Part shown: in pieces, positions 1 through 7,123 of the stretch | Position numbering within the stretch: position 1 is the stretch's first letter | Layout: the number at the start of each line of letters is the position of its first letter | DNA from: an uncultured Steroidobacter sp. | Lineage (GTDB): Bacteria > Pseudomonadota > Gammaproteobacteria > Steroidobacterales > Steroidobacteraceae | DNA: 18,387 nucleotides | NCBI GenBank assembly: GCA_946478975.1 | Contig: CAMLEO010000124.1 | Coordinates: 1-18,387, forward strand | Direction of reading: 5' to 3' | Notes under the pieces: model-generated | Database searches by the model: none | What the model saw: the letters and a program-made list of their open reading frames with translations, nothing else | Told to the model about the DNA's origin: nothing | Translations under genes and position numbers: made by a program

Positions 1-1886
1 GGCGACCAGATCGAGGTGACCTGGTTGAATTCCCAGTAATCCGACTGGTCGCGAGTGCGCACGAAACGAGAGCCGAGGTTGCCGTGCAATTTGCCGACGG
101 CAAAGTTGCCCTGCAGGTAACCCGCCAGGATGTTTTCGTTCACCTTGAACTCGGCGCCGTAATTTTCGCCGTTGTCGCGGTAGATGCCGGAATTCAGCAT
201 CGCCACCACGCCGCTGCGCGTCAGTGTTGCGAATCGAGTGGCGTTGCCGGTGGCTCCCAAGCCGCTCCACAAACCCGTGGGGCTCAGCGTCCAGTCCCAT
301 GCGCTCAGATCGGTCGGCGCGTTGAGATAGATGTTGCTGCCGCTGCTCGATGTTTCGTTGGTGTGGTTGGAGCCTTTGAAGCCGAAGCGCACCTGTCTGA
401 AGAAACCATCGTCGAATTCACGCGTGAAATCGAACTGGCCATAGACCTCTTTGTCTCGATACACCTCGTAGTAGATGCCGCCGATCTGGGTGTAATAACC
501 ATCCACGCCGTTGACCGTGCCCGGGCGCAGATCGCTCTTGATGAAGGTATGCGGATCGGTCGGATCCAGCGCATAGTTCTGGAAGGTGCTGTTCTGGGTG
601 AAACCGAATGCGAATGGTCCGCCATACTGAAAGCTCGCCAGATACTCCGGGTCCTTGCCGCCGGTGGCCTGCGTCGAGCCGATGTTTCCTGAGACCAGCC
701 AGGTGTCGAAATTCCACTTCGCAGCCAGATTGACACTGTCGGTCTTGACCGTTGTTTCGCGCAAATTGGTATCCAGCTGCGCATCGGTGTTGAAGCGAGT
801 CGGCGCCGTGGGATTGTTGGGATTGAAACCGATGTAGCCGGTTCCCCCGACGCTCGCTCCTGTCACGATGCCGTTGGCGACCGTGATGTTGGTGGCGGGG
901 CCGCCCCAGCCGGCCACCGAGTATTCCGATTGACTGAAGTTGGTGTAGTCGCCCTCGATGTGTAACGCGGTGAGGTCGAGCTGCGTCACTTCGTCGGGGC
1001 GCCATTGCAGGGCTGCGTTCACGCCTACGCGTTCGCGAGTCTGATCGAAGTAGGCGAAGTTGATGCAGCAGGGCATGCGCGCGGCTTGCAGCTCGGCAAT
1101 GCTGCTCGGATTTGCCGGTGCGCCGTTGATCGTGGAATTCGAATCGAGCTGCAGCGCGTCGCCTTTGCCATAGCCGAAATATTCGATGCCGGCCCGATAC
1201 AGATTCTGTTTGTCGTAGTTCACGCCGGCCAGCACGCCGAAGGTGCTGTCCTGGTTGCGCCAGCTGTACAACACCGAGCCGCGCGGGTTGCCCTTTTCGG
1301 ATCGATCGTTGTACTCGTAGCCGCCGGACGTGGCGATGGTGTTCGGGTTCAGATCGAGCGGCTTGCGGGTGGCGATCATCACGGTGCCGCCCAACGAACC
1401 TTCGTCGAGCCACGCTTCGGGATTCTTGTAGATCGTCGCAGTGCCGATGATCTCGGGGCTCAGCAGCGCATAGTTGAAGTTGCGGCCGCTGATGTCGTTG
1501 GGATTGCCGCCCCAGTCGGCCGAGGCCACCGAGTGCCCGTCGAGGAACACGCGGTTGAGCGCCGGATCGGTGCCCTGGATCGAGACCTTTTCACCTTCGC
1601 CGAACTGGCGGTCGACGGACAGGCCCGGCAGATGCGACAACGATTCGGCGACGTTGGTGTCCGGGAACTTGCCGACGTCCTCCGCGGTAATGACCTCGGC
1701 GACGGCTTGAGTGTTTTTCTTTGCCTGGGCGGAGCTCTGCAAGCTCTCGCGAATGCCGCGAACCACGATCTCTTCGATCTCATTGTTGGCGGTGCTGGCG
1801 GTTTGCGCTCCCGCCAGGCTCGCCCATGTCAGCCCCGCGATGGCGGACAGCGAGCTCGTGAGCAGTAGATTTTTGTGTCGATTCAT
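1..1886 (-). CDS. TonB-dependent outer-membrane receptor, carbohydrate type (3' end missing)
   Basis: Outer-membrane receptor expected to pull glycans or glycopeptides into the periplasm using TonB energy. About 628 residues are visible and the reading frame is open to the window edge, so the C-terminal barrel strands lie outside. The N-terminus reads MNRHKNLLLTSSLSAIAG, then a signal peptide ending near AGAQ. A TonB-box-like stretch EIEEIVVRG follows, and then a plug domain with KKNTQAVAEVITAEDVGKFP and GTDPALNRVFLDG. This plug style belongs to the receptor group common in Xanthomonas, Caulobacter and Shewanella sugar-uptake loci (the TIGR01782 type). The ATG at 1886 has a GGGAG Shine-Dalgarno sequence at 1897-1901. 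The gene is transcribed away from the glycosidases, from a promoter near 2158-2186. The ligand is inferred only from the neighbouring N-glycan enzymes. Confidence 0.93.
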   Translation of the reverse strand, partial: MNRHKNLLLTSSLSAIAGLTWASLAGAQTASTANNEIEEIVVRGIRESLQSSAQAKKNTQAVAEVITAEDVGKFPDTNVAESLSHLPGLSVDRQFGEGEKVSIQGTDPALNRVFLDGHSVASADWGGNPNDISGRNFNYALLSPEIIGTATIYKNPEAWLDEGSLGGTVMIATRKPLDLNPNTIATSGGYEYNDRSEKGNPRGSVLYSWRNQDSTFGVLAGVNYDKQNLYRAGIEYFGYGKGDALQLDSNSTINGAPANPSSIAELQAARMPCCINFAYFDQTRERVGVNAALQWRPDEVTQLDLTALHIEGDYTNFSQSEYSVAGWGGPATNITVANGIVTGASVGGTGYIGFNPNNPTAPTRFNTDAQLDTNLRETTVKTDSVNLAAKWNFDTWLVSGNIGSTQATGGKDPEYLASFQYGGPFAFGFTQNSTFQNYALDPTDPHTFIKSDLRPGTVNGVDGYYTQIGGIYYEVYRDKEVYGQFDFTREFDDGFFRQVRFGFKGSNHTNETSSSGSNIYLNAPTDLSAWDWTLSPTGLWSGLGATGNATRFATLTRSGVVAMLNSGIYRDNGENYGAEFKVNENILAGYLQGNFAVGKLHGNLGSRFVRTRDQSDYWEFNQVTSIWS

Positions 1887-2151
1887 TGCAGCCGTTCTCC
1901 CAAAGGTAATTAGCCGGGAAATGCCCCATGAACGGCAAGCGCCGGGGAAGGCTGGCGAATGAACAGCGCGGAACGGCCGAATCGGCACGGAGCATGGCGC
2001 CACGCCGGCGGGAACCGGCGGTAGAAACGGGGGGGCGATGTCCGATTGACTCGACAATAACGACTGTCGCGCGTAGCTCTCCTCAGGCTCGGCCGGACTG
2101 TGCCCGCATGCCAGCCCCCCCGGACTGAACACACGAGCTTTTTGATTGGTC

Positions 2152-2170
2152 AACTCCAATATAGTACCAA
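2152..2170 (-). promoter_or_regulatory. 19-base TGG direct-repeat element, copy 1 (receptor promoter)
   Basis: The minus strand reads TTGGTACTATATTGGAGTT. It has two TGG triplets spaced 11 bases apart, one helical turn. It covers the candidate -10 box of the receptor promoter and points in the direction of transcription. Two related copies occur at 2259-2277 and 9471-9489; 11 of 19 positions are identical in all three. It is also flanked by an inverted repeat, ATTGGT (2145-2150) and ACCAAT (2166-2171). Likely operator, with the GntR protein at 4593-5336 as the natural candidate binder (inference). Confidence 0.55.
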
Positions 2171-2186
2171 TAAGCAATAGTGGCAA
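2158..2186 (-). promoter_or_regulatory. Candidate sigma70-type promoter of the TonB receptor gene
   Basis: Reading the minus strand, TTGCCA (plus-strand bases 2181-2186) is followed after exactly 17 bases by TATATT (2158-2163). This is a good match to -35 and -10 boxes with ideal spacing. Transcription would start near 2151, about 265 bases before the receptor ATG. The -10 box lies inside the 19-base element at 2152-2170, as expected if a repressor acts here. Assigned from sequence pattern only. Confidence 0.55.
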
Positions 2187-2193
2187 CACATTC

Positions 2194-2203
2194 GTGGTAC
2201 CAC
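2194..2203. promoter_or_regulatory. Perfect 10-base palindrome GTGGTACCAC
   Basis: A perfect palindrome lying just upstream of the receptor -35 box and about 80 bases before the ATG at 2284. Its half-site GTGGTA also begins the element at 2259-2277 and occurs within the one at 9471-9489, and the TGGT/ACCA symmetry resembles operators of the HutC subfamily of GntR regulators. It could be an extra binding site serving both divergent genes. No functional evidence beyond the pattern. Confidence 0.35.
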
Positions 2204-2258
2204 TAACAACCCTGCAAAACCCGGTGATTCTCGGCGTTTCGCAACGATCGCTGGAAAA

Positions 2259-2277
2259 GTGGTATTAGATTGGATCT
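2259..2277 (+). promoter_or_regulatory. 19-base TGG direct-repeat element, copy 2 (upstream of the 2284 gene)
   Basis: The plus strand reads GTGGTATTAGATTGGATCT, with TGG triplets 11 bases apart, ending 6 bases before the ATG at 2284. The 12-base core AAAGTGGTATTA (2256-2267) recurs exactly, on the opposite strand, at 9470-9481. A perfect inverted repeat TTAGAT-tgg-ATCTAA (2265-2279) overlaps its right half. Binding here would block the -10 region or ribosome access of the downstream gene. I could not find a convincing -35 box for this gene. Confidence 0.55.
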
Positions 2278-2283
2278 AAATGA

Positions 2284-4587
2284 ATGAAGCCCACGCCCTG
2301 GTTCCTGGCGTTGCTGGCGCTGGCAGTCTCGCCGGCGCCGGCCCGAGCCATTACAAACATTCGCATCGTGGCGGCGTCGCATGCGACGCCGGAGGCGACG
2401 GCCGCCGTGCAATTGTTGCGTGAGGAGATAAACAAACATAGCGGCAGCACTGCCGATGCCGGAGACGCTGTCGTGGTTGTTGCCCGGCGCGAAGAAATTG
2501 CCGAGCTGCTGCCGAAAGTCCAGCGCCGCCAATGGCGTCGCTGGCTGCAGTCCGCACCTCGTAAACACGCGGAGGCTTATAGCGTAGTCAATCTCGATCA
2601 CACTCTGATCGTGGCAGGCGACGACGATCGCGGCATCCTGTTCGGTATCGGATATTTGCTGCGCAAGTCCGAGTTGCGGCCCGGGCAGGTGCGCTTTCCC
2701 ATGTCGAGCGACGTTCGCGCTGTTCCACAGAAGGCGTGGCGCGCGCACCAGCTCGGCTATCGTTACAAGAACAACAGCTACGATGCTTTCACGCTCGCCA
2801 TGTTCGAGCAGCACATTCGCGATCTGGCGGTGTTCGGCGCCAATGGTGTGCAATGGATCGCGCCGGTTTCCGACGATGCGCCTGCGAGCCCGCTGTTTCC
2901 AACGCCTCCGCTGGAGATGGCCGTGGGCGTGTCGCAGCTGACGAAGAAATATGGTCTGGATTTCCATCTCTACTATCCGGAGATGGGCGAGGACTACAGC
3001 AAGCCGGCGATCGTGGCGGCGGAGTTGGTGCGCTTCGAGGCCCTGGTGCGCAGGCTGCCGAAGGTGGATTCGTTGTTCGTGCCCGGCGGCGATCCCGGCC
3101 ACACCTCGCCGGATTTGTTATTGCCACTGGTGCAGCGGCAGGCGGCGATCCTGCGCCGTTATCACCCGAACGCTCGGGTATGGATTTCGGCGCAAGGTTT
3201 CGACCGGACACAGTTCGAACGTTTCTATTCGCTCCTGAACGCCAGGCCTCGCTGGCTGAGCGGCGTGTTTGTCGGACCGCAGTCGCGCGATGGCGTGGAC
3301 ATTCAGCGAGCGCGAATTCCGAGGCAGTATCCAGTTCTGTTCTATCCCGACATCGCTCACACGTTGCACGCGCAGTTTCCTGTGCCTCAATGGGACGCCG
3401 CCTTCGCGCTGACGCAGGGACGCGAGCCGGTAGATCCGCGCCCCGTCGCGATGTCACATATCGTGCGTCAGTTCGCGCCCGATTTCGCCGGCTTCGTCAC
3501 GTACTCCGAAGGCGTGACGGACGATGTGAACAAGATGCTGTGGTCGGCGCTGGGCTGGGACGTGAACGGCGATACCAATGCAATCCTGGAAGACTACGGC
3601 CGATATTTCATCGGCGATGCGCGCTTCGGCGCGAGCCTGGCCGCACTCGAACGCAACTGGCAGGGCCCGGCGGCGGCCAATGCGGCGATCGCCGAAACAT
3701 TGGCGAAGCTGGAGGCGATCCAGGCACCCGACAACTGGCGCTACGACATGGCGCTCTATCGCGCCATCTACGATCTATATGTGCAACGGCGCGCGACGGC
3801 GGAAAAGACGCGTTATGAGTCCGCGATCGCAGCGCTGCGCGCGGCGAACGTTAGTGAGGTGCGAGCAGCACTCGCGACGCCTGACGATGTTCGAACATTG
3901 GCTTTGCGGGAACGTTTGTTTGATCTAGCGGGCAGGCTGCATCGAGCAATCGGTTTGCAGTTGAGCGTGAAGTTGTACGGCGCATCGGCAGTGGAGCGCG
4001 GAGCGAATCTCGACCGCGTCGATGCAACGCTGAACGACAAGGTATGGCTGCTGCGACAGCTGGATCAGATCGAGACTCTGGCCGATCCGGCGCAAAGGCA
4101 GGAGCGACTGCACGCGCTCGCGGCAGCGGAAATCCCAGCGCCGGGTGCGTTCTATAACGATTTGGGCGATCCGTCGGCCGAGCCTCATCTGGTGCGTGGC
4201 GAAGGCTTTGCGAGCGCCATCGACGGAATCGCCGATATGACACCCGACGACGGCTGGCGCATGAGCTGGGTCACCTACGCCGAGACTCTGTACGAGACTC
4301 CGATCCATCTGCATTACGAGCGGCTCGATACAGCCGCGCGCTATCGATTACGAATGGTTTATGCCGGCGAGGATTACGCATTGCCGATGCGACTGACGGC
4401 CGACACCGGCACGGTGCTTCACGATTTCATGCCGCGAACGGTGAACCCAATGACGGTGGAGCTGGATGTTCCTCGATCCGTCACGGCGGATGGAACGCTC
4501 GATCTCTACTGGACGCGGCCGGATGGGTTGGGCGGCTCAGGCAGAGGTCATCAGGTCGCGCAGGTGTGGCTGTATCCGGTGCCCTGA
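2284..4587 (+). CDS. Secreted glycosidase-like protein, GH20/GH67-type N-terminal domain plus TIM-barrel-like core, activity unknown
   Basis: Length 767 residues, with signal peptide MKPTPWFLALLALAVSPAPARA. Residues ~23-135 look like the alpha/beta N-terminal domain of GH20 and GH67 enzymes: AYSVVNLDHTLIVAGDDDRG, then a short 'GILFGIGYLL' helix. The core (~150-480) looks like a TIM barrel rich in conserved-looking acidic motifs: SDDAP (196-200), YYPEMGEDYS (230-239), FVPGGDPGHT (265-274) and TYSEGVTDDVNK (406-417). E233, D270, E409, D413 and D414 are candidates for catalytic or sugar-binding residues. A helical region and a C-terminal beta-sandwich-like domain (~625-767) follow. I recognise the pattern as a recurrent uncharacterised family but cannot assign a GH number; it lacks the GH20 Asp-Glu motif. 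The ATG at 2284 has only a weak ribosome site. It converges with the regulator gene, with 5 bases between the stop codons. Confidence 0.85.
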   Translation: MKPTPWFLALLALAVSPAPARAITNIRIVAASHATPEATAAVQLLREEINKHSGSTADAGDAVVVVARREEIAELLPKVQRRQWRRWLQSAPRKHAEAYSVVNLDHTLIVAGDDDRGILFGIGYLLRKSELRPGQVRFPMSSDVRAVPQKAWRAHQLGYRYKNNSYDAFTLAMFEQHIRDLAVFGANGVQWIAPVSDDAPASPLFPTPPLEMAVGVSQLTKKYGLDFHLYYPEMGEDYSKPAIVAAELVRFEALVRRLPKVDSLFVPGGDPGHTSPDLLLPLVQRQAAILRRYHPNARVWISAQGFDRTQFERFYSLLNARPRWLSGVFVGPQSRDGVDIQRARIPRQYPVLFYPDIAHTLHAQFPVPQWDAAFALTQGREPVDPRPVAMSHIVRQFAPDFAGFVTYSEGVTDDVNKMLWSALGWDVNGDTNAILEDYGRYFIGDARFGASLAALERNWQGPAAANAAIAETLAKLEAIQAPDNWRYDMALYRAIYDLYVQRRATAEKTRYESAIAALRAANVSEVRAALATPDDVRTLALRERLFDLAGRLHRAIGLQLSVKLYGASAVERGANLDRVDATLNDKVWLLRQLDQIETLADPAQRQERLHALAAAEIPAPGAFYNDLGDPSAEPHLVRGEGFASAIDGIADMTPDDGWRMSWVTYAETLYETPIHLHYERLDTAARYRLRMVYAGEDYALPMRLTADTGTVLHDFMPRTVNPMTVELDVPRSVTADGTLDLYWTRPDGLGGSGRGHQVAQVWLYPVP

Positions 4588-4592
4588 GAAAC

Positions 4593-5336
4593 TCACATCG
4601 ACGTGCTCAGCTCGGCGACAAAATCGTACGTGTCGCCGCGATAGTAGGATTGTGAGAACTCGATCGCGCGGCCATCGTTGAGAAAGCCGACGCGCTCCAC
4701 CATCAAGCCCGCTTCGCCTGGGCGCGATTTGAGCAGCTTGGCCTGGTCGGCGGTGAGCAGCACCGCGCGCAGTCGTTGCAACGCGCGGACGGGGCGATTG
4801 CCACTTTGCTCCAGCGCTTCATACAACGAAGTGTCCACCGCTTTCAGCGAACGCAATGCCGAGGCCTCCACGGTGCAGGTTTCCAATGCCATCGGCGCGT
4901 CGTCGGCATAGCGAATGCGCTGAAAACGAAACACCGGCGTACCGGGACTCAGGCGCATGCTCATGGCTTCTTCCGGCGTCACGGTGCCTTCCGAGCGTTT
5001 CAGCCACACGCTGTGCGGGTTGCGGCCGCGAGCGCGCATGTCCTCGGAGAACGAGGTCAGCTTCGAGAAGTTCTTTTCGATGCGCCCGGCCACGAAATTT
5101 CCCGAGCCCCGGCGTCGCACCAGCAGGCCTTCGTTCACCAGGCGCTCGATAGCTTTGCGCACCGTGATTCGAGACACGTCGAGGTCGCTGGCCAGGTCGC
5201 GCTCGGCGGGCAGCGCGTCTTCGGGATTCAGGATCCGCTTGTCGATCGCATCACGCAGCGCTCGCTCCAGCTGCAGATACAGCGGCTGGCTGCTGTTGGC
5301 TTTCAGAGGTTGCAACTTCTTCGCAAGCGAGGTCAT
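4593..5336 (-). CDS. GntR-family transcriptional regulator, HutC subfamily with UTRA domain (NagR/NagQ-like)
   Basis: Length 247 residues. An N-terminal winged-helix domain (~15-85) carries the hallmark PLYLQLERALRDAI, LPAERDLASDLDVSRITVRK and GLLVRRRGSGNFV segments. A UTRA effector domain (~95-245) ends with AIEFSQSYYRGDTYDFV, typical of regulators sensing phosphorylated amino sugars such as GlcN-6-P or GlcNAc-6-P. It is the last gene of the minus-strand operon, and its ATG overlaps the CutC stop by 4 bases (ATGA, 5333-5336). It therefore probably controls its own operon through the site at 9471-9489, and the receptor and 2284 gene through the sites at 2152-2170 and 2259-2277. The family and UTRA assignment are firm. 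The GlcNAc-derived ligand and the target sites are inferred from context. Confidence 0.93.
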   Translation of the reverse strand: MTSLAKKLQPLKANSSQPLYLQLERALRDAIDKRILNPEDALPAERDLASDLDVSRITVRKAIERLVNEGLLVRRRGSGNFVAGRIEKNFSKLTSFSEDMRARGRNPHSVWLKRSEGTVTPEEAMSMRLSPGTPVFRFQRIRYADDAPMALETCTVEASALRSLKAVDTSLYEALEQSGNRPVRALQRLRAVLLTADQAKLLKSRPGEAGLMVERVGFLNDGRAIEFSQSYYRGDTYDFVAELSTSM

Positions 5337-6106
5337 GCATTGGCTCCGTCCAGGCTCCGGGGTTCGAGCTCATCGAGCGTTCGGCGCAGTTGTGCAACGA
5401 GCATCGGATCGGTCTCTCTATGTGCGGCCAGGTAGCTGCGGATGCCGCCGCTGCTCTCATTTGAATCGCGCGACGGAGCCCGGCAGGACGCGTGGACGTA
5501 GCTGACGCCCGCGCGTGTGACGAGCGGCGCGACCGTCGCTGGAGTGACGCCGCTGCCCGCCATGATTTCGACGTTTGTCCGGCGCGCGACCTCAACCAGT
5601 TGCTCGATGAGGTCGATTCCCGCGAGCGCGGTGTCCTGCTGCCCGGAGGTCAGAATCGTGTCGATCCGGAGGGCGGCTGCGACATTCAAGGCGTACAGCG
5701 GATCCGAGACCAGGTCGAAGCTGCGATGAAGTGTGACCGCAAGCCCGAAGCCATGGGCATGATCCACCAGTGCTGTCAGCGCTGCCTCATCCAAGTTGCC
5801 GGACGGATCGTTGCAGCCAAGCACCACGCCCTGCAACTCAGCGGCCGACGCGGCTTCGATGTCACGACGCATGATGTCCAGCTCAGTGCTGTCGTAATTA
5901 AAATTGCCGGCGCGTGGACGAATCATCGCGCGCACCGGCGTGCCGATACTGGAAGCGATTTGCATCATGCCTTTGCTCGGGGTCAATCCTCCTTCGCTCA
6001 AGGCGGCGCAGAGCTCGATGCGAGTTGCGCCGTTCCTGGCCGCGGCTTGCAAGCCAGCCGCGGAGTCGACACAGATTTCCAAGCCAATGAATCGAGACGA
6101 GGACAA
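5333..6106 (-). CDS. cutC: CutC-family TIM-barrel protein
   Basis: Length 257 residues, with no signal peptide, so cytoplasmic. Family features are the start FIGLEICVDSAAGLQAAARN, then NGATRIELCAALSEGGLTPS, the IRPRAGNFNY motif (~58-67), VTLHRSFDLV (~125) and the C-terminal IMAGSGVTP plus YVHASCR segments. CutC was first linked to copper tolerance in E. coli, but that role is disputed and its true reaction is uncertain. Recurrence with amino-sugar genes would suggest a sugar-related job (inference). The start is a TTG codon at 6106 chosen because GGAG sits 5 bases upstream on the minus strand and no better ATG precedes the conserved N-terminus. Fifteen bases separate it from the amidase stop, and its own stop overlaps the regulator start by 4 bases. 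Confidence 0.92.
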   Translation of the reverse strand: MSSSRFIGLEICVDSAAGLQAAARNGATRIELCAALSEGGLTPSKGMMQIASSIGTPVRAMIRPRAGNFNYDSTELDIMRRDIEAASAAELQGVVLGCNDPSGNLDEAALTALVDHAHGFGLAVTLHRSFDLVSDPLYALNVAAALRIDTILTSGQQDTALAGIDLIEQLVEVARRTNVEIMAGSGVTPATVAPLVTRAGVSYVHASCRAPSRDSNESSGGIRSYLAAHRETDPMLVAQLRRTLDELEPRSLDGANA

Positions 6107-6121
6107 GATTTCTCCAGAGGA

Positions 6122-7123
6122 TTACAGGGGCTGAGCCAGATGGTCGGCGGCTTGCACGCGTGTCTGGCCGCTGCTGTCGGTGACCGCGTAAGTGAAGCCC
6201 GGCATGAGTGCGAACGCGCCGACTTCGCCGGCTGCGGACAAGGCCAGAAACGCAACTTGCTTGCCGCGAAGCTCGCTCTTGCGGAGCTTCGCCAGATGCT
6301 CGATAGCTTCTTTGCAAGCTGCGACAGGTGACAACCCTGCTCGCATGGAGCTGACGACTCGCGCGCTGCCGGCAATGCGCGTCACTTCTTCGCCGACGCC
6401 GGTTGAAGTTGCCGCGCCGACTCCTGCCTCTACGAACAGGCCTGAGCCACATTGCGGCGAGTCGCCCACGCGTCCTCGCAACTTGAACGCCATGCCTGAA
6501 GTGGTGCAGGCGCCGGCCAGTTTGCCGCTCGAATCCCGGGCGAGGAGGCCAATCGTGTCGTGATCTCGTGCCGAACCCGGCTGACGATCGTCGGTGCGAT
6601 TTTCAATATTCGCTTGCGGTTCGTAGTGAGAGGTTTGCAGCCACTTGCGCCATTCCGCTTCTGATTCGGATGTGAGCAATTGTTCCTTGGTAAAGCCTTG
6701 CGCCAGCGCGAACTGCCGTGCGCCTTCGCCCACCAGGAAGGTGTGCGGTGTTTGCTCCATCACCTTGCGTGCCACCGAGACGGCGTGCACCACATCTTCG
6801 AGTGCGGCGACTGCGCCCACATTGCCGCGATCGTCCATGATGATCGCGTCCAGCGTCACGTGGCCGTCGCGGTCCGGGTAGCCGCCCAGGCCCACCGAGT
6901 GATTGCGCGGGTCGGCTTCCGGTACTCGTGCGCCCGCTTCGACAACATCGAGCAGCGAGCCACCCGAGGACATTTTCGCGAATGCCGCGGCATTGGCGGC
7001 GGCGCCGAAGTCCCATGTCGAAACGATGGCGCACCGGGCTGCCGGCGGCTGAGCTGCGCGAGCGAGCGTCGTCATGCTCGCGAGCGCGGTGGAAAGGGCG
7101 ATAAAGTTTCTGCGAGTCGTCAT
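6122..7123 (-). CDS. N4-(beta-N-acetylglucosaminyl)-L-asparaginase (glycosylasparaginase), Ntn-hydrolase
   Basis: Precursor of 333 residues. It cleaves the GlcNAc-Asn amide bond that joins N-glycans to protein and acts on free glycosyl-asparagine. The Ntn-hydrolase signature HDTIG is present with Thr190, the expected autocleavage point and new N-terminal nucleophile. The substrate-binding segments GRVGDSPQCGSGLFVE and GVGAATSTGVGEE follow. An early AIVSTWDFG and the NHSVGLGGYPDRDG motif match bacterial and lysosomal members. The N-terminus MTTRRNFIALSTALASMTT looks like a short Tat signal ending at ARA, so the enzyme is probably periplasmic. The start at 7123 is set by the signal peptide and the ATGA overlap with the fucosidase stop; the open frame extends much further upstream, but that part is a shadow of GH29. 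Mammalian members need core fucose removed first, which fits the coupling to GH29. Confidence 0.94.
   Translation of the reverse strand: MTTRRNFIALSTALASMTTLARAAQPPAARCAIVSTWDFGAAANAAAFAKMSSGGSLLDVVEAGARVPEADPRNHSVGLGGYPDRDGHVTLDAIIMDDRGNVGAVAALEDVVHAVSVARKVMEQTPHTFLVGEGARQFALAQGFTKEQLLTSESEAEWRKWLQTSHYEPQANIENRTDDRQPGSARDHDTIGLLARDSSGKLAGACTTSGMAFKLRGRVGDSPQCGSGLFVEAGVGAATSTGVGEEVTRIAGSARVVSSMRAGLSPVAACKEAIEHLAKLRKSELRGKQVAFLALSAAGEVGAFALMPGFTYAVTDSSGQTRVQAADHLAQPL

Larger units (their letters stand above)
1887..2283. other. Divergent regulatory region between the receptor and the 2284 gene
   Basis: This 397-base stretch has no convincing gene. It divides into an A/T-richer part (about 2140-2283) with promoter and operator-like sequences, and a GC-rich part (about 1887-2135). 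The GC-rich part would be a roughly 260-base untranslated leader of the receptor mRNA if the promoter at 2158-2186 is used. The leader contains a small inverted repeat, GCCGG/CCGGC at 2004-2019. I recognise no known riboswitch fold in it. Confidence 0.7.

Noticed and set aside
1005..1868. Plus-strand open frame of 287 codons
   Set aside because: Antisense shadow of the TonB receptor plug domain, with no motif or ribosome site.
2004..2019. GCCGG/CCGGC hairpin as an attenuator or terminator of the receptor leader
   Set aside because: The stem is only five pairs, with no T-run in either direction; chance occurrence is likely in GC-rich DNA.
2284..4587. Assignment of the unknown protein to GH163 (endo-GlcNAcase, DUF4838) or GH67 alpha-glucuronidase
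   Set aside because: Domain order is similar, but I could not match catalytic motifs of either family, so no family name is given.
4588..4592. Bidirectional terminator between the 2284 gene and the regulator
   Set aside because: Only five bases separate the two stop codons and no hairpin was found there.
5492..6331. Plus-strand open frame of 279 codons
   Set aside because: Antisense to CutC and the amidase, which have strong family motifs.
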